From: Brugia malayi
Lineage: Eukaryota; Nematoda; Chromadorea; Rhabditida; Onchocercidae
DNA length: 64,000 bases
Reading direction: 5' to 3'
NCBI RefSeq assembly: GCF_000002995.4
Contig: NW_025062478.1
Location: 4,874,001-4,938,000, forward strand
The position numbers were made by a program, and so were the translations under genes. Numbering within the stretch: position 1 is the first letter of the stretch; each line of letters begins with the position of its first letter. Shown here in pieces: positions 36,187 through 47,882 of this stretch. The notes under the pieces are model-generated. The model did no database searches. It was not told the origin of the DNA and was given only the letters and a program-made list of their open reading frames with translations.

Positions 36187-36426
36187 ACTCTCTGACGTTT
36201 AGCTAAATGCTATTTCGGATTATTGCATTGTCTAGAGTGCTAAAGAGAGGGTAAGAGAGAGAGGGAGGAAAGAGATGCGTGGCTAATCGCGTGCGGCATA
36301 TTTTGCCCGATTGACATTTCAAATTCTCTATTTCCACGACCCTTACCTTGCCTCACCGCAATCTTTCCACTCAGTCTTGATTGCTGGCTCCGTTGCTATC
36401 AACTTCACTTTGTCCTTACCTTTTAA
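36187..36426 (+). CDS. two-exon model of a 31-residue peptide
   Basis: A very strong acceptor (CTCTTGTTTTTCAG, ending 36186) opens exon 1. All frames of its first part are closed, but an ATG at 36207 reads MLFRIIALSRVLKR to a G|GTAAGA donor at 36250/36251, leaving two bases. This fits a trans-spliced first exon with a 20-nt leader. Exon 2 after CTTTCCACTCAG (ending 36374) supplies one base and gives 16 more codons (LDCWLRCYQLHFVLTF) to TAA at 36424-36426. The intron is 124 bp. The acceptor of exon 2 lies at the edge of the duplicated element. The product is short and may be only the N-terminus of something longer. Confidence 0.2.
36311..36370. repeat. diverged duplicated element, copy 2
   Basis: Second copy of 35523-35572, with a 10-bp insertion between the two conserved blocks. 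Its 3' end runs into a TTTCCACTCAG acceptor-like sequence used in the 36187-36426 model. Confidence 0.9.
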
Positions 36427-37319
36427 GTGAGGCCATTAAAATTTCCTAGCCAAGACTGCGCATAATTCGATCATCTCGATAATCTTTGGATAATTTGGCC
36501 CGATGCCATACCCTAAATTTCGGGAATGAAATGAGACCGTTGCATATCATACCATCAGCATTCTTCCACACCTGAGAATTACAATCGCACTATCTCTCAC
36601 CTTACTTAAAGCAATCTTATATCTTCCTTTCCATCAAACTTATAAAACATATATTCTGCCTTCTACTCATAATTGCTTAGTTATTTATACTGACTTCTGC
36701 ATTGATTTACTTTGTTTTACCTACTGTCAGTAATTACTTATCATCCATAATTATAGATAATTGGTAGTGAATATGGGTTAGCAAAAAAGAAGAGTAATTC
36801 CCTTTTAATTAATTTATCAGCTTTTTTCATGTTATGAAAAAAATCGTAATTTCATGCTTGTTTGGAATTATTATAGCTTCTTTCTTATTTCCATACTGTT
36901 CACTTGCCTAATTGTTTACTGACTATTCTGATTCGAGTTATAGCTTTTTCCCTTTTTAAATTGCTATGTTTGAAGCATTCATTCATTCCCGGTAATATGT
37001 CTCATATACGCTTTTCTTATTCACAGTACTTTTAATATTTTTAATTATCAGATTAATCAATATTCCTTATGGAAAGATAGCTTTGCAATAAATTCTTTGC
37101 TATTTCTCTTCTTAGTCCAAAAGATGGCACTCTTTCTTCCTTCAGTATATCTTCCACTTTCATTTTCTTCAAAGAAGCGCAAAAAAATGCGCTGAAGTTG
37201 CAGAGCAAAATCTTCTAATAAAAAAATTTCCAGTTTAAAGTAAAATGAAATGATACTTTACCCTATCCAACTTTTTGAACATTGATGAAACTTTCAAAGT
37301 GACAAACAGATAGATAGAA

Positions 37320-37320
37320 G

Positions 37321-37351
<31 letters not shown>

Positions 37352-37372
37352 CACGCACACATACACATATAG
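37320..37372. repeat. compound (AC)n(AT)n(AC)n microsatellite
   Basis: ACACAC, then ATATAT, then interrupted ACAC/CATA units. Confidence 0.9.
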
Positions 37373-39266
37373 ATATGCATGTATCTTCGTTGGTGGTCTT
37401 ATTCGGGCCTTTTTTTGTATGCTGCACTTAAAAGGCTTTTTCTGTAGTTCTTTCCTTTCAATGGATATGTTTTTTTTTTCGTCTATGTCGGAACATTTTT
37501 CATTAGTTTACCCTAATGACAATGCAGAAGGATAATTTTAGATAAAAGGTAGTGTGAAACGGACATTTCCGCTTGCAACCAATGACTGGTCTTTCTTAGT
37601 ATGTCCTTTTGTTATAAAAATGACAGGCTTATTAGGGATAGGCTTGAGCATTGCTGGAAGTCAGGTTGGATAATAATCTCAAATTTCCTTTTTTCTAAGT
37701 CATAAGAGATAAAAGTATGTGATAGATGTCAACTTTCTTTATTTTTGTCGAAGATTATCTCCGCTGTACAGCTTACTTATAATGAAGGACCATGCATAGG
37801 ATGAGAACTGATGCTAGGGAGAGGTCAAATTGAAATGACATGACATTTCTGCAAGAAGTATTAAAGTCATCATGAAATAATAGTGATGATACTGTTGGTT
37901 ATTTCTAGATAGTCTTCTACCTAAAATTCATTTAGCTTTCATGAAATTGCGCCATCATTGCAGTTATATTTTTCGAAAAAAATATAATCAATTAAAATAA
38001 AGAAATGTTATTATAGATGAGATGAGGTGATACCCATGAGATAAAATTCTTTTTACTTATAAGCTTGTTCATCTTATTTCATTCTTCCCATTTGTCTAGA
38101 TATTATTCTACCTTCAGCGCTCTTTCTGATTCAGTTTTGGACACAAAAAAAAATGTAAATTGAATAACTATAAATTATCATTATGGAAAAAGGTACCATC
38201 TTTTATCCTGTTTCACTTAATAACAGGCAGGTGTTTTCTTTCTTTTTTGAAGTGCTCCATAAATTGATTTGATTTATGAAGCTCGTGAAAGCATAAGGTA
38301 ATATGTGAATAAGTCTTTTTTTGTATCTATAGCATTCTATTAAAGTTTACGGAAGAGACTGAAAGGGAAATGAAAAGAAAGGGTTTTTCTTCTTTCCAAT
38401 AATGATTGTTGCTTATATATCAAGATAAGATTCATTCTACTTTCACATCAAATTAGAAAACGAAAGGAAAATAGCTAACTGTGTGAATTTTTTATGAAAA
38501 ATTTATTTCGACGATATTATGATTCATTTGGTTCACTTGAATATGATTAAATATTGAATGGAATGAACGTACGTGTAGCACTGACAAACTAATGTGTTGA
38601 AAAAAATGAAGAGAATATCTTTAAGATATCTTGAAATATGAAGCATCAGAAAATAGCTGATTTAACAAAGCAGTGGACTACATTTTCACCATTAATAATG
38701 TATTATCCGTGTTGGTGGATTTTATGATACGCTAGAAAGTGTCTTGTTTTTGATCCATGTAATTTTGATAAATAAAATCAAGAAATCACTTCATATCCTT
38801 CATTTTTTATTTCGAAAACAGTTTCTTTTTTTTAAACTTTTATCAGCAAACACGGAAAAGCAGAAATGTCGTACCTATGCAGAATATGTTTAAGTATAAG
38901 TAGACCTATTTTCTAAGTGTAAATAATCGTATTTTTTTCCTTAGTAAAGAAGGTCGAGGACGAACGTGGTACACTAACGTTGACATTCTATTGATATCGC
39001 ATGGGACTTTTTTTTGTAATTTGAAAATAAGCATTTGAAATTTGCAATAAGATATGCATCGACAAAAGCTATTAAATGGACATTTTTTTGTTTGTTTCTG
39101 TTCTCAGATATATAATTCATTTGCCTAGAGACCTCGCCGTTAAATTGCAAGCAAGTTACCATTGGTAGGAGAAAAAAATTTTTTCTTTTAATTTAGGATT
39201 TAAAAGAAATATGTCATTCTTGATGATCAGAACAAAGAGGGAAAGAGGAAGAGGAGTATGAGGACA

Positions 39267-39300
39267 TTATAGGACGGAAGACATTTCTTCCGTCCTATAA
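39267..39300. repeat. perfect 15-bp inverted repeat, 4-nt loop
   Basis: TTATAGGACGGAAGA (39267-39281) and TCTTCCGTCCTATAA (39286-39300) are exact reverse complements around CATT. The stem is GC-richer than its flanks. Confidence 0.95.
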
Positions 39301-39713
39301 AGTTTATTACTCTGTTAGAGAGATCAGGATAGATATTGTGAGTGATAAAGTAGGTTGATCTATTTAATCTTACGAAGCTAAAATATATGTAATGTTCTGA
39401 AGTAAAGAAGGAGTGGATTAGTGTTTAGGTCTGACTGCGCTGAACTTTCATAATGAATTTTTTTTTTTTTTTTAATCCTTGGAAGATTGATATTAGTGTT
39501 ATGACATGAAAAACTCGATAAACTTTAGAGGAGTTCGAAAAAATAAATCAAATGTATCGAAATTCAGAACTATTCCATTCCAAATGCTGTTTTTATTATA
39601 ATTCTCTCGATTGTATAGAATCAAATGTTTAACTTGCACTGTTTTTATTCAGTTTTCTTGGTAATCTATAGTTTTATAGCTATTGAGGTGTACATATTGC
39701 TGAAGTGTTGTCA

Positions 39714-39908
39714 ATGATAATGTTAGTCAGTTTATTACTGATAAGTGCTATTCTATCATTATCAAATGGTTCAGAGAATTTAAGAGTGTTTGTAGCCCTT
39801 CGTATCCTGCAATTATTATTTATATTTATATTGAAAAAATGTTCTCAAGCTTATCCAAGAACATTTCTGATTTCTTTACTCTGCAAGAGTTCTAATAATC
39901 GCTATTAG
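39714..39908 (+). CDS. open frame with signal-peptide-like N-terminus
   Basis: ATG at 39714; 64 codons to TAG at 39906-39908. The N-terminus MIMLVSLLLISAILSLSNGS has a short hydrophobic core and a plausible cleavage region. A second hydrophobic segment follows (residues about 33-42). It could be complete, or the first exon of the exons at 40137 and 40662: a weak donor (CTTC|GTATCC) would leave one base, matching exon 40137. An alternative upstream exon starts at ATG 40006 in an AAAATGGC context and also reaches a weak phase-1 donor. T-rich DNA inflates hydrophobicity. Family not recognised. Confidence 0.25.
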   Translation: MIMLVSLLLISAILSLSNGSENLRVFVALRILQLLFIFILKKCSQAYPRTFLISLLCKSSNNRY

Positions 39909-40136
39909 GTAATCTATGGAGATAAGTCATAGAATCTTTTAATGATGCAAATTATAAATGTTGGATTCTACGAATTGACATTTGTAGATATTTGAAAAAA
40001 CAAAAATGGCAAGTTTTGCTGCTGAAAACATTGAATGTGTAATTATGTGATCGTTTCTTTTAAGATGACCATAAAGAAATGTTATCAGTTAGCGCTTACT
40101 CTTAACATCATGTCTTCCATTGTGTAAATTTTGCAG

Positions 40137-40509
40137 ATCAAATGAGAAAATTGGGCAGAGAACTATTTTTTGCTGTTTCAAATGGCGCAACCCTAAAGGA
40201 GAAATGCATCAAAACCGTCGTAAGTTTTAAATATTGCTGGGAATAAACAAAATGTTGTTCATCACCTTGTCCGATTGATTTTCCGGTTAAACAGCAGTTC
40301 ACTTTCCGTGAATGACAGTTCTATCGATCCGTATTGATGTGAGAGTAATGTTCGGTGAAAACGTTGTATCTATCAGTCGATCATGAAAGGCTCACAGGCA
40401 ACAATAGCTCTGTATATGTATGTGTATGTGTGTGTGTATATGTGAGTGCTTTTTTTGAAGCAATTTTAAAATTGCTGAATATATGTGTACCGTAAACCGC
40501 TTGTAAATT

Positions 40510-40567
<58 letters not shown>

Positions 40568-40802
40568 CACACACACACAGACACAGACATATACACCTGT
40601 ATTTCGTCTGTCACTGAATATTGTGAAGAATGAAAAATTGCTGCAACTTTTTCTCTTTTAGAATCTGATCTTCCTGAAATCTAATTTGCTTATCTCTTCG
40701 AATATTTCAGGTGTTGTTCCTCTAATCCAATCTTTTCCCGTAACAGTCGATGCAACATTTTTAAGGAGGTTTCATTTACAGTTGAAAATTAAGTATGATT
40801 AA
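40137..40802 (+). CDS. internal plus terminal exon pair, unknown family
   Basis: Exon 40137-40219 lies between a strong acceptor (AAATTTTGCAG) and a strong donor (GTC|GTAAGT). After two bases it reads QMRKLGRELFFAVSNGATL and ends in phase 0. Exon 40662-40802 follows TTTCTCTTTTAG, starts in phase 0 and is open for 46 codons (ending FHLQLKIKYD) to TAA. The stop is followed within two bases by AATAAA. A second acceptor inside (ATATTTCAG, ending 40710) lets another frame of the first exon join the same terminal frame; that version reads IGQRTIFCCFKWRNPKG. Both combinations keep phase, so which is real is open. The 442-bp intron contains a large (TA)n microsatellite. The 5' end is unresolved. Confidence 0.33.
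40514..40590. repeat. (TA)n with flanking (CA)n
   Basis: About 49 bp of perfect TA repeat, then ACATACACACACAC and CAGACA units. It lies in the proposed intron of the 40137-40802 model. Confidence 0.95.
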
Positions 40803-40803
40803 G

Positions 40804-40841
40804 AATAAACAATATTAGGCCTTTATTTAAAAATAAATAAA
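40804..40841 (+). terminator. clustered polyadenylation signals
   Basis: AATAAA at 40804-40809, 40832-40837 and 40836-40841, directly after the stop of the 40137-40802 model. Supports a 3' end here if that model is expressed. Confidence 0.3.
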
Positions 40842-43800
40842 AGTATAGATGTTTTTCATCCGTAATACTTGTGTAAAGCTGTTTGTTAGCAATAAATTTA
40901 AAAATTTGATTGAAATGCTATTCATTCCTCTCCTTCTCCTTCTCATTTCGAAATGTAAATGAGAAAACGAAAGGAAAGTTGACCAAATGCGTAGATATGG
41001 TCACCCTCTAATTTCCTTTGTCAACTACTATTTAAAATATTTGTGTATTCTTGCTGCAATTGCCTTGAGGACAATACAAGTTACCTTATAAGTAGAGGCA
41101 TTGACACTGATGCTTAAGGATATCCTTTACTTTTAATTTTTTGTGGTGGTGATGATATATCTTGATGGTTAGTAAAGAAGTGAGGCACTGATTGTTTATG
41201 AAATTTGTTTTTGAAGTATAAACGCGCAAAGCTAAACATTTTCCCGCCGTACTACTAAATAGAATAGATACTGTTCTAATATTGCATGTCTTCCTATCAT
41301 CTTTGGGAGGAGTGATTTGTATTTCAGTAAGTCGGACATGCTAGGATTCATACTGTCCAGACCAATATTCCATTCGAATTGTGGTTTAAATGGATAGTTA
41401 TCAGATCAGGCGGAACACTGATGATGGAGAAAGAATGTTTTTTGCTGAAAATGTTATATTTCAATCTATAGCATTTTCATCTAAAGATAGTTAACAACAC
41501 TTAGTAATAATGTGGCATGTCGCATTTGATGACGGGTAATTGGTGAAAGGACGAATTGGTCGCTTATAAATGGCATTAATTTGGTAAAAAAGGGAATATT
41601 TTAATTTTTAGATGGTATAATTTTGCAAGACAGCTATCAAAAAGAGAGTATTTCTTATAAATATGTTTGTAGTATTGAATAGATACTGTGATACCAAGCA
41701 AAGGAAAATAAGGATTTTTGGATTTTGAAGATGAAATTCTTATGTATGATGGTTTCTTGCTTTTGCTATTCTAATCATTATACATACTGTATTACATTAT
41801 CGCTTGTACAAGTTCGTTACCATCCTTCACTTTTTCAGTTAATGTTTGATGTTCTGTACTTTTTGGATTTCTCTTTTTAATCACCATCACCGCCACAAGG
41901 GACAATAATGATGACTAGTTTTGTTTTCTGTTTTTATAGCTTCTATGATTTACATCTACTGTGATTTTTTCATAAAAGAAGAAATTTTACTATTTCATCA
42001 GCAGTGAATGACTAGCTGTTACATGGTCTTCAGGTACTACTTGAGTTTTTTTTGTTTTGTTTTTGTTTGCAATTCTGCTGAGTGGTTAAAGTATCTAGCA
42101 AGAAGGTTAATTATATTTAACTGATTTATATAATATGATGGAATGAATTCATATAATTCCAATTTATCCTTTTCAAAAGAATGAACAACAGATTCTTCAT
42201 TACTTATTAAGTAGTGTAAACTTTACAGACTTTATATTGCTTTTTTCCAAAACATAAAGAGGAAGGAATAGTTGATTGAGATTTATAATAATTGACTGAA
42301 GTTCAGATGAAAACAAATTATTTCTAAAGATTAGCTTTTCCATCTCAGTAGTTTTTATCACATACTGGCAGATGCATTTGTTCGAGGAAGAGATTTCAAC
42401 CAATGATTGAAAACTAATCAATTATTTTTATTAAAATAAGTGGATTTTTTATCAGAACACTAGAGACACATATTGCTGACTATAGTTGTAATTACAATCT
42501 GTAATTACAATTCTCGTAAGTTTTCTCGAATGATTTGATAGTATGGTATCATGATTGCCTTTAAGACGAAGTCAATGTATAGTTTGTACGAAGTACACGC
42601 GATCTTATTACTGTCATTGGCTGAAGTGTTAAATAAGGGAACTAGATACTCCTTGATGTATCGGAGACTTAAAAAATCCGAAATTACGATGATCTTGCTG
42701 ATGTGTTGATGTATTTCTGCATTCGATTCCTTTTTCTTTTCAACATGAATATAATTTTTTTCAAGTTCAAAAAATTGCCGAATCCATTTTACAAATCTAT
42801 AAAATTTGGCCTTCGGGACGAAGTAACGAGATGAAGGAAAAGAGGGCTATTGACCGGGGAGAAGTTACAAAATAATTTTTCAGACTGAACATGGAGAAAA
42901 CTACTACAGTGATTTATAGAATATATGACTGAATGTCCACATTTCAAATCTTGAAGTTTTTTCATCTTATCGAAAGTTAACCATTTAATTAGTAAAAATA
43001 CGATTACCACTATTTATATAAGTTTGTCCTTGTACACTGTAAATGTTCAAAAAAAAAATTTGATCGTCGTTTTTCTATTACAGAAAATTCATATGCGTAC
43101 TAGGATTATGATAATAGTGTTGATGCTAAAAGCATTTTCATTAGATAGTAATATGTTTCGATTTAGTTCCTTTTGTCATCTTTTAATTACTGTAGACAAA
43201 TCCATATATGAATTTATAGATGAGTTTTTTTTTTTTTAGTTAACTAACATTTGACTTGATTTTCCAGGAAAATTTCCGATGTATGAAGGTAAAACAGTGT
43301 TTGAATAACACAAGGCTCATTTATGATTACTCTCCTTATTCTATATTGTATTTCACGAATATTTCAAAATTATTACGGCTTATCTAACTAGGCTTTTATA
43401 TTTTCCATTCAAACTTGTAAATGTTAACATAATGTTTGTTGTGAAGGGAAAAGTAAATGAGGAGTTGCTGGATAGAGAAAAGTATTGACGATACTGTAAT
43501 GACATCTCTTCCCCTTTCTTCTTTCGTAATTTCGGATTAATGAGTGATTGATGGAATGGAATGTGAAGTGTTTCAAACGTTTTTATTTGATTCAATTACC
43601 AAAATTCTCGTTTTTGTTTTTTTGTTTTTTTTTTTTTTTTCAGTTAGTTAGCACATCTTGGTACGACTAGTGCAAGAATACAACTGTTCTTTGATTATAG
43701 TGAAAGCATCTTTTTCTTTTTTTTGAATTTAATCACAGGGTACATGTTGGTTCTGCAAAGAATATAGTGGAATGAGCAGAAAATGATTCTGATATTCCCG

Positions 43801-45339
43801 AGAATTTTCAGTTCTGCGACGGAAGGTTTACAATTCTAAGAAGCTTTTTCTAAGTTTACTGTTTATAATATATAAGGAAATATTTTTCCTTTTCTTAATC
43901 AAGCTTCTTCAAAAGCTTTTTCAATTTCACTTCTTTCAAATTTCACTTTACAGATTATGTTCAATTTTGTATGGAAATAATTGTGAATCAGCAGAAACAG
44001 TCATCGATTTGCAAAATTCTCATTTATGAAGAAATTTATCACATCCACTTTTCCTACTTTTTGTCTTATTTTGATAATTATTAAACGAAAATTGCTAATT
44101 TTTTTTTTTTAATGATAATCTTTTTAGATCAAACCATCCTACTTTTGCTTTGTTACCTATGAATATAAACCAAATTATAGCTATAAATGTCTCTTACATT
44201 TCTTTTTACCATTTTGCAAAATTCTGACAGTTTTTTTTTTTGTCATATCATAGCTTCAGTGGGAAGGAGTTGAGAAGTACCTAAGCAAAGCTCATATAGT
44301 GAGAGGAATTTTCCCAAAATTCACTTCCATGTTTTAATTTCCATGAATTAGCTGTCTTTTCCTGCAGATTTGAATCACTTTTCGTTTTTATAGATTAAAA
44401 CTTATCTGGGACATTTAAATGAAAATAAAGGACTTCTAGTACGAAATGGTACAAAATGGTTGTTGAAATAGAGTGTATTGGACTATAAAAGTGGGGGGTA
44501 TGAGGATAAGAGAAGGAAGAGAAAGAAAAAAGTTGTGAATATAGTTGCATATCAGCAATAGGCACTGATTTATGAAAAATGGAAAAGCGAATGCTTTACA
44601 TCGGAATTCCATTTGAATTTTACGCATTTCGAAGTCAATTTAATTGGGAAATATTTTATTCTCTTGGCTAATAATGGTTGATCTATTAAATTAACTGATC
44701 AGACGTTCACTTCTTCATCTATTGAAACCGTTTACTTCATTTCTTTAATATTTTCAAGGCAACTTATCAGAGTTTTTGACTAAATAGCACATTAGATTAT
44801 GTAGGCGCATTGTGGATTGCTTTTGTTATTCAGTTCCTGGTGTTATCTGCGAAAGAAAAATTTTCACTGCTTCTGAAGATAGGGATAAGAAGGTGAATAA
44901 TTCATTAATTACGGAAGAACTTGTTAAACTCCTGAAAATGAAAAGCATTTCTGTGCTTTTTTGCCAGATACAGGAAATGAATATTGAATGGTCGAAGAGA
45001 AAAGTTACTTCATAATTACAAAGGCCGTCTTTTCTCTTTCCTGCTCTTCTGCTTTTAAAATATCGGGTAGGCATTTCCTTCGCTTTTTGATCGGTCGTTA
45101 AACCTATTTTTTACAGGGGCTTTTTAACGAAGAGCGTGTTTAAATAGAGAAAATTGTATATCAATCAAACCATTAGTTGGACTACTCCAAGAAGTTACAT
45201 TTTGATGATTTGTTTTGTAAAATTTTCGATTTTGAGGAAAATTTTTCCCAAAATCAGTCAACCAATTTAAATGCTGTGATATGGTCGTAAATGCAGCATG
45301 TGAATATTTCACCTTTAATCATGTAAATGGTAAGAGTGA
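40842..45339. other. no supported gene over 4.5 kb
   Basis: Open frames are of chance length. A direct repeat of the palindromic TGTAATTACAA lies at 42487-42497 and 42500-42510, and a GTAAGT motif follows. No exon could be built there. Confidence 0.5.
42487..42510. repeat. paired TGTAATTACAA sites
   Basis: Two copies of an 11-bp near-palindrome with TAATTA cores, centres 13 bp apart. TAATTA is a homeodomain-type core, so binding is conceivable but unproven. Confidence 0.6.
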
Positions 45340-45425
45340 CAAGGATAATAATAGTGATGATGATGGTAACGTTAGCGATGGTGATGATAATGTTGATGAT
45401 GATAACGATGATGGTGATAAGTGAT
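45340..45425. repeat. degenerate (GAT)n microsatellite
   Basis: GAT, GGT and AAT triplets over about 85 bp. Confidence 0.85.
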
Positions 45426-45700
45426 GCACAGTAGAATAGGTCGGCACATGGGGAGTGGAAAAGGATGCAGTTAACTGGCATCTTCGTTCGATTTTGTCTC
45501 CGAACTGGCTTTTTTTTTCTGCTTCACCATTTTTCTTTCAATTTTTGTACGCTAATATGACATCTAGCGATAATGATTGTGATAATGTCGTTACTTTCAA
45601 TAGTTTTCAGTATACATTTTAAAATGGTTTCTTTTAAATCACTTTTTCCTGTAACATTTCATTATTTTTAGTTGAAAATATGCCGGCATTTTTGTTTTAA

Positions 45701-45898
45701 ATGAAAATCGCACATTTGTTTAGCAGTTCTCAAAAGAACCAAAAGGACAACGACACTGGATCGAATGCGCAAAATGACTTGAACATACCATATCACCTAT
45801 GCTGGGAGAAGTTTTGCATTGATATCAGTGAAAATGAGATGCAAATGATATTTTCCATCACTTTCACAGATAACGGAAACCTTCAAAATTACAAATAA
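45701..45898 (+). CDS. weak candidate open frame, 65 codons
   Basis: ATG at 45701, stop TAA at 45896-45898. The reading starts MKIAHLFSSSQKNQKDNDTG and is mixed and polar. It has no signal peptide, only a short hydrophobic stretch (MQMIFSITF) near the end. An ATTTTTAG acceptor ends at 45671. Locally it is a little GC-richer than its flanks. Length is at chance level and nothing is recognised. Confidence 0.17.
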   Translation: MKIAHLFSSSQKNQKDNDTGSNAQNDLNIPYHLCWEKFCIDISENEMQMIFSITFTDNGNLQNYK

Positions 45899-46375
45899 TA
45901 GTGAGAGAATGGTTGGGCTATGTAATAATTTTATTACTAGTGACAAGTGACGGGCATGCGGGAGTGGTGAGACAGACTGATTTAGAGGACTTAGAGTATT
46001 GTCGAATTGGGATATTTAAAGGTTTTCATGCATATTCTGGGATGTGAATAGTTTTCGAGATTATAAATTGAATAAATCGATAGTAAATATGAGAGGGATT
46101 GAGAAACATTACCAGCCATTTGTTTATGTATGTGTGCTATTTGATAGACCTGAAAATAGATCCAGAAACAGCTGACACACTCCATAGGGGTCTCATTCTC
46201 CGCTTTGGCATTAATTCATGTAGACAAAGAGTCTGTCGACTTTGTTTGCCTTGAGTTGATAATGAAAAAGTCCAAGCTTCTATTATCATTTTCAGTAGCC
46301 AATATCATATAATAATAGATTCAGTGACCATGTCGGATAATATTAAAAGAGAGGAGAAAGGGAATTAATACCATT

Positions 46376-46475
46376 ACTACTGTTATTTACTTTTTATCAT
46401 TGTTATTATTTATTTACTATTATTATTTGTTATTATTTATTATTTACTATTATTTATTATTATTATTATTACTAT
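46376..46475. repeat. degenerate (TTA)n microsatellite
   Basis: TTATTATT and TTTACTATTATT units repeated irregularly. Confidence 0.85.
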
Positions 46476-47499
46476 TGTTATTGTCGTTGCCGTCGTTCAT
46501 CGGAAGTTCGTCTTCTCTTCTCGTTTAAAAAATTTTTTATCACTTTCAGAGAATCGCTAGCGGTGAACCTGATAATCATTATTATAATCTTCAATTAGAC
46601 AATAAATATGTGTAAAAGGAAAAGAAGAAAGCTACGATAAGCCGAGAAATTTATGACGTCCAAGTATGCGCTTATTTTAATGATTCTTGTTTCCGCTGAC
46701 ACAAATTACGGAAATTCGGTATTAAGTTCATTTGTTAATGGATTTTGCTAGCAAACTTGAGGATTACTTTTAAGGAGTAAATTATTCCAGCTACTCCCAA
46801 AAAAATATGAGGCAAAGTAGCGAAATTTACCAAAAATAGCCAAAAAAGTTTTTTTTTTTTTTTTTTTTTCATTTTGAAAGTATCAGTTATTTGATGTCGT
46901 ATTGTTGTGTTAGCTATTAAGTGATAAAATAGTTGTAGGTAAACAAAAATTCAAATTTTCGAGTTGCTGCTAAAGTGGAAATTTTTGCAGCATGTCAAAT
47001 ATTTCATGATCTGTTAGAGTTAAACTGGGCACATACAAGAGCGTAAACATATTTCTCATTTTCTGTCACGTTTGTGAATCTAATTACTAGTAATTAACAG
47101 ACAGGCACTATACTTATGGTATGAATAAATATGCTAGCAGTGTTGTTTATTCATCCAGGATGTATTATGTTCTGGTAAATCAGGTTTTTATGTAATGGAA
47201 TTTCGTGGTGTATCGGTGAATGCATTCTTATTAGAAAAAGCAGCGACTAGATTTTCTACATAATTACGAGTTGAATTTTGCTCTACATTATTTTAATATA
47301 TGGTAATTACTGATTGCTAAAATGCAGTTGGTTTCTCAGCAGTTTCTTTCTACATTAAATAGCAATTTTAATTGTTGGTTGAGTATATTATCGGTTTATT
47401 TGATAGATCGCTTACTTATCTATTTGACTAGTTATGCTAAACTTTGTGAACTATTTGGTTATTAATTGTTGGAAAGTATAATAAGCGAGGAATTTTAGG
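46476..47499. other. no gene seen
   Basis: AT-rich, with a T-run near 46850 and no supported exon. Confidence 0.55.
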
Positions 47500-47882
47500 T
47501 GCATGTACACTATTATGCACAGTTTGCGTTATCGCCATTTGCCGATCCTAAACCACAAAAAATATAATACAGATTTTTGTTTTCTTCCAGTCTTTTGTGA
47601 ATTGATCGAAGTAAGTATAACAAGCTGTATGATAACATTATCTTCCACTTCGACAGTAATTTTGTCGTGTTATGTTTTCACTGTTCCATGAAAGAGAAAA
47701 AGATAAAGAATTGTTGCGATGGCAACATAAAACTGATAGGATTTCAGCGAGCAATTGAATTGTGTAAATTTGTTGATTTTTTCATCTTTCTTGGACGCTT
47801 TCACTTTTGTGAGGTTGTCGATGTTTACTGCAACTATGCTATTTGTTTGTATTTCTATGAATGTTATTGCTATGAGTGGTAG
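47500..47882 (+). CDS. two-exon model of an 80-residue cysteine-rich protein
   Basis: Exon 1 follows GAATTTTAG (a possible trans-splice acceptor), starts ATG at 47503 and ends GAA|GTAAGTAT at 47610 in phase 0. Exon 2 (47748-47882) follows AGGATTTCAG in phase 0 and ends TAG. The 137-bp intron is of typical nematode size and both splice sites are strong. The protein starts MYTIMHSLRYRHLPILNHKK. It has eight cysteines at residues 26, 32, 42, 57, 64, 69, 75 and 77, six of them in exon 2. There is no N-terminal signal peptide, which is odd for a disulphide-type protein. Exon 2 also has a G|GTAGTA donor just before the stop, so the end could be spliced. ATTAAA lies about 20 bases downstream. Family not recognised. 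Confidence 0.35.

Larger units (their letters stand above)
36427..39713. other. no supported gene
   Basis: A GC-richer tail of the 34.4-36.6 kb region ends near 36620. Beyond that the sequence is AT-rich with a compound microsatellite (37320-37372) and a hairpin (39267-39300). Confidence 0.5.
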
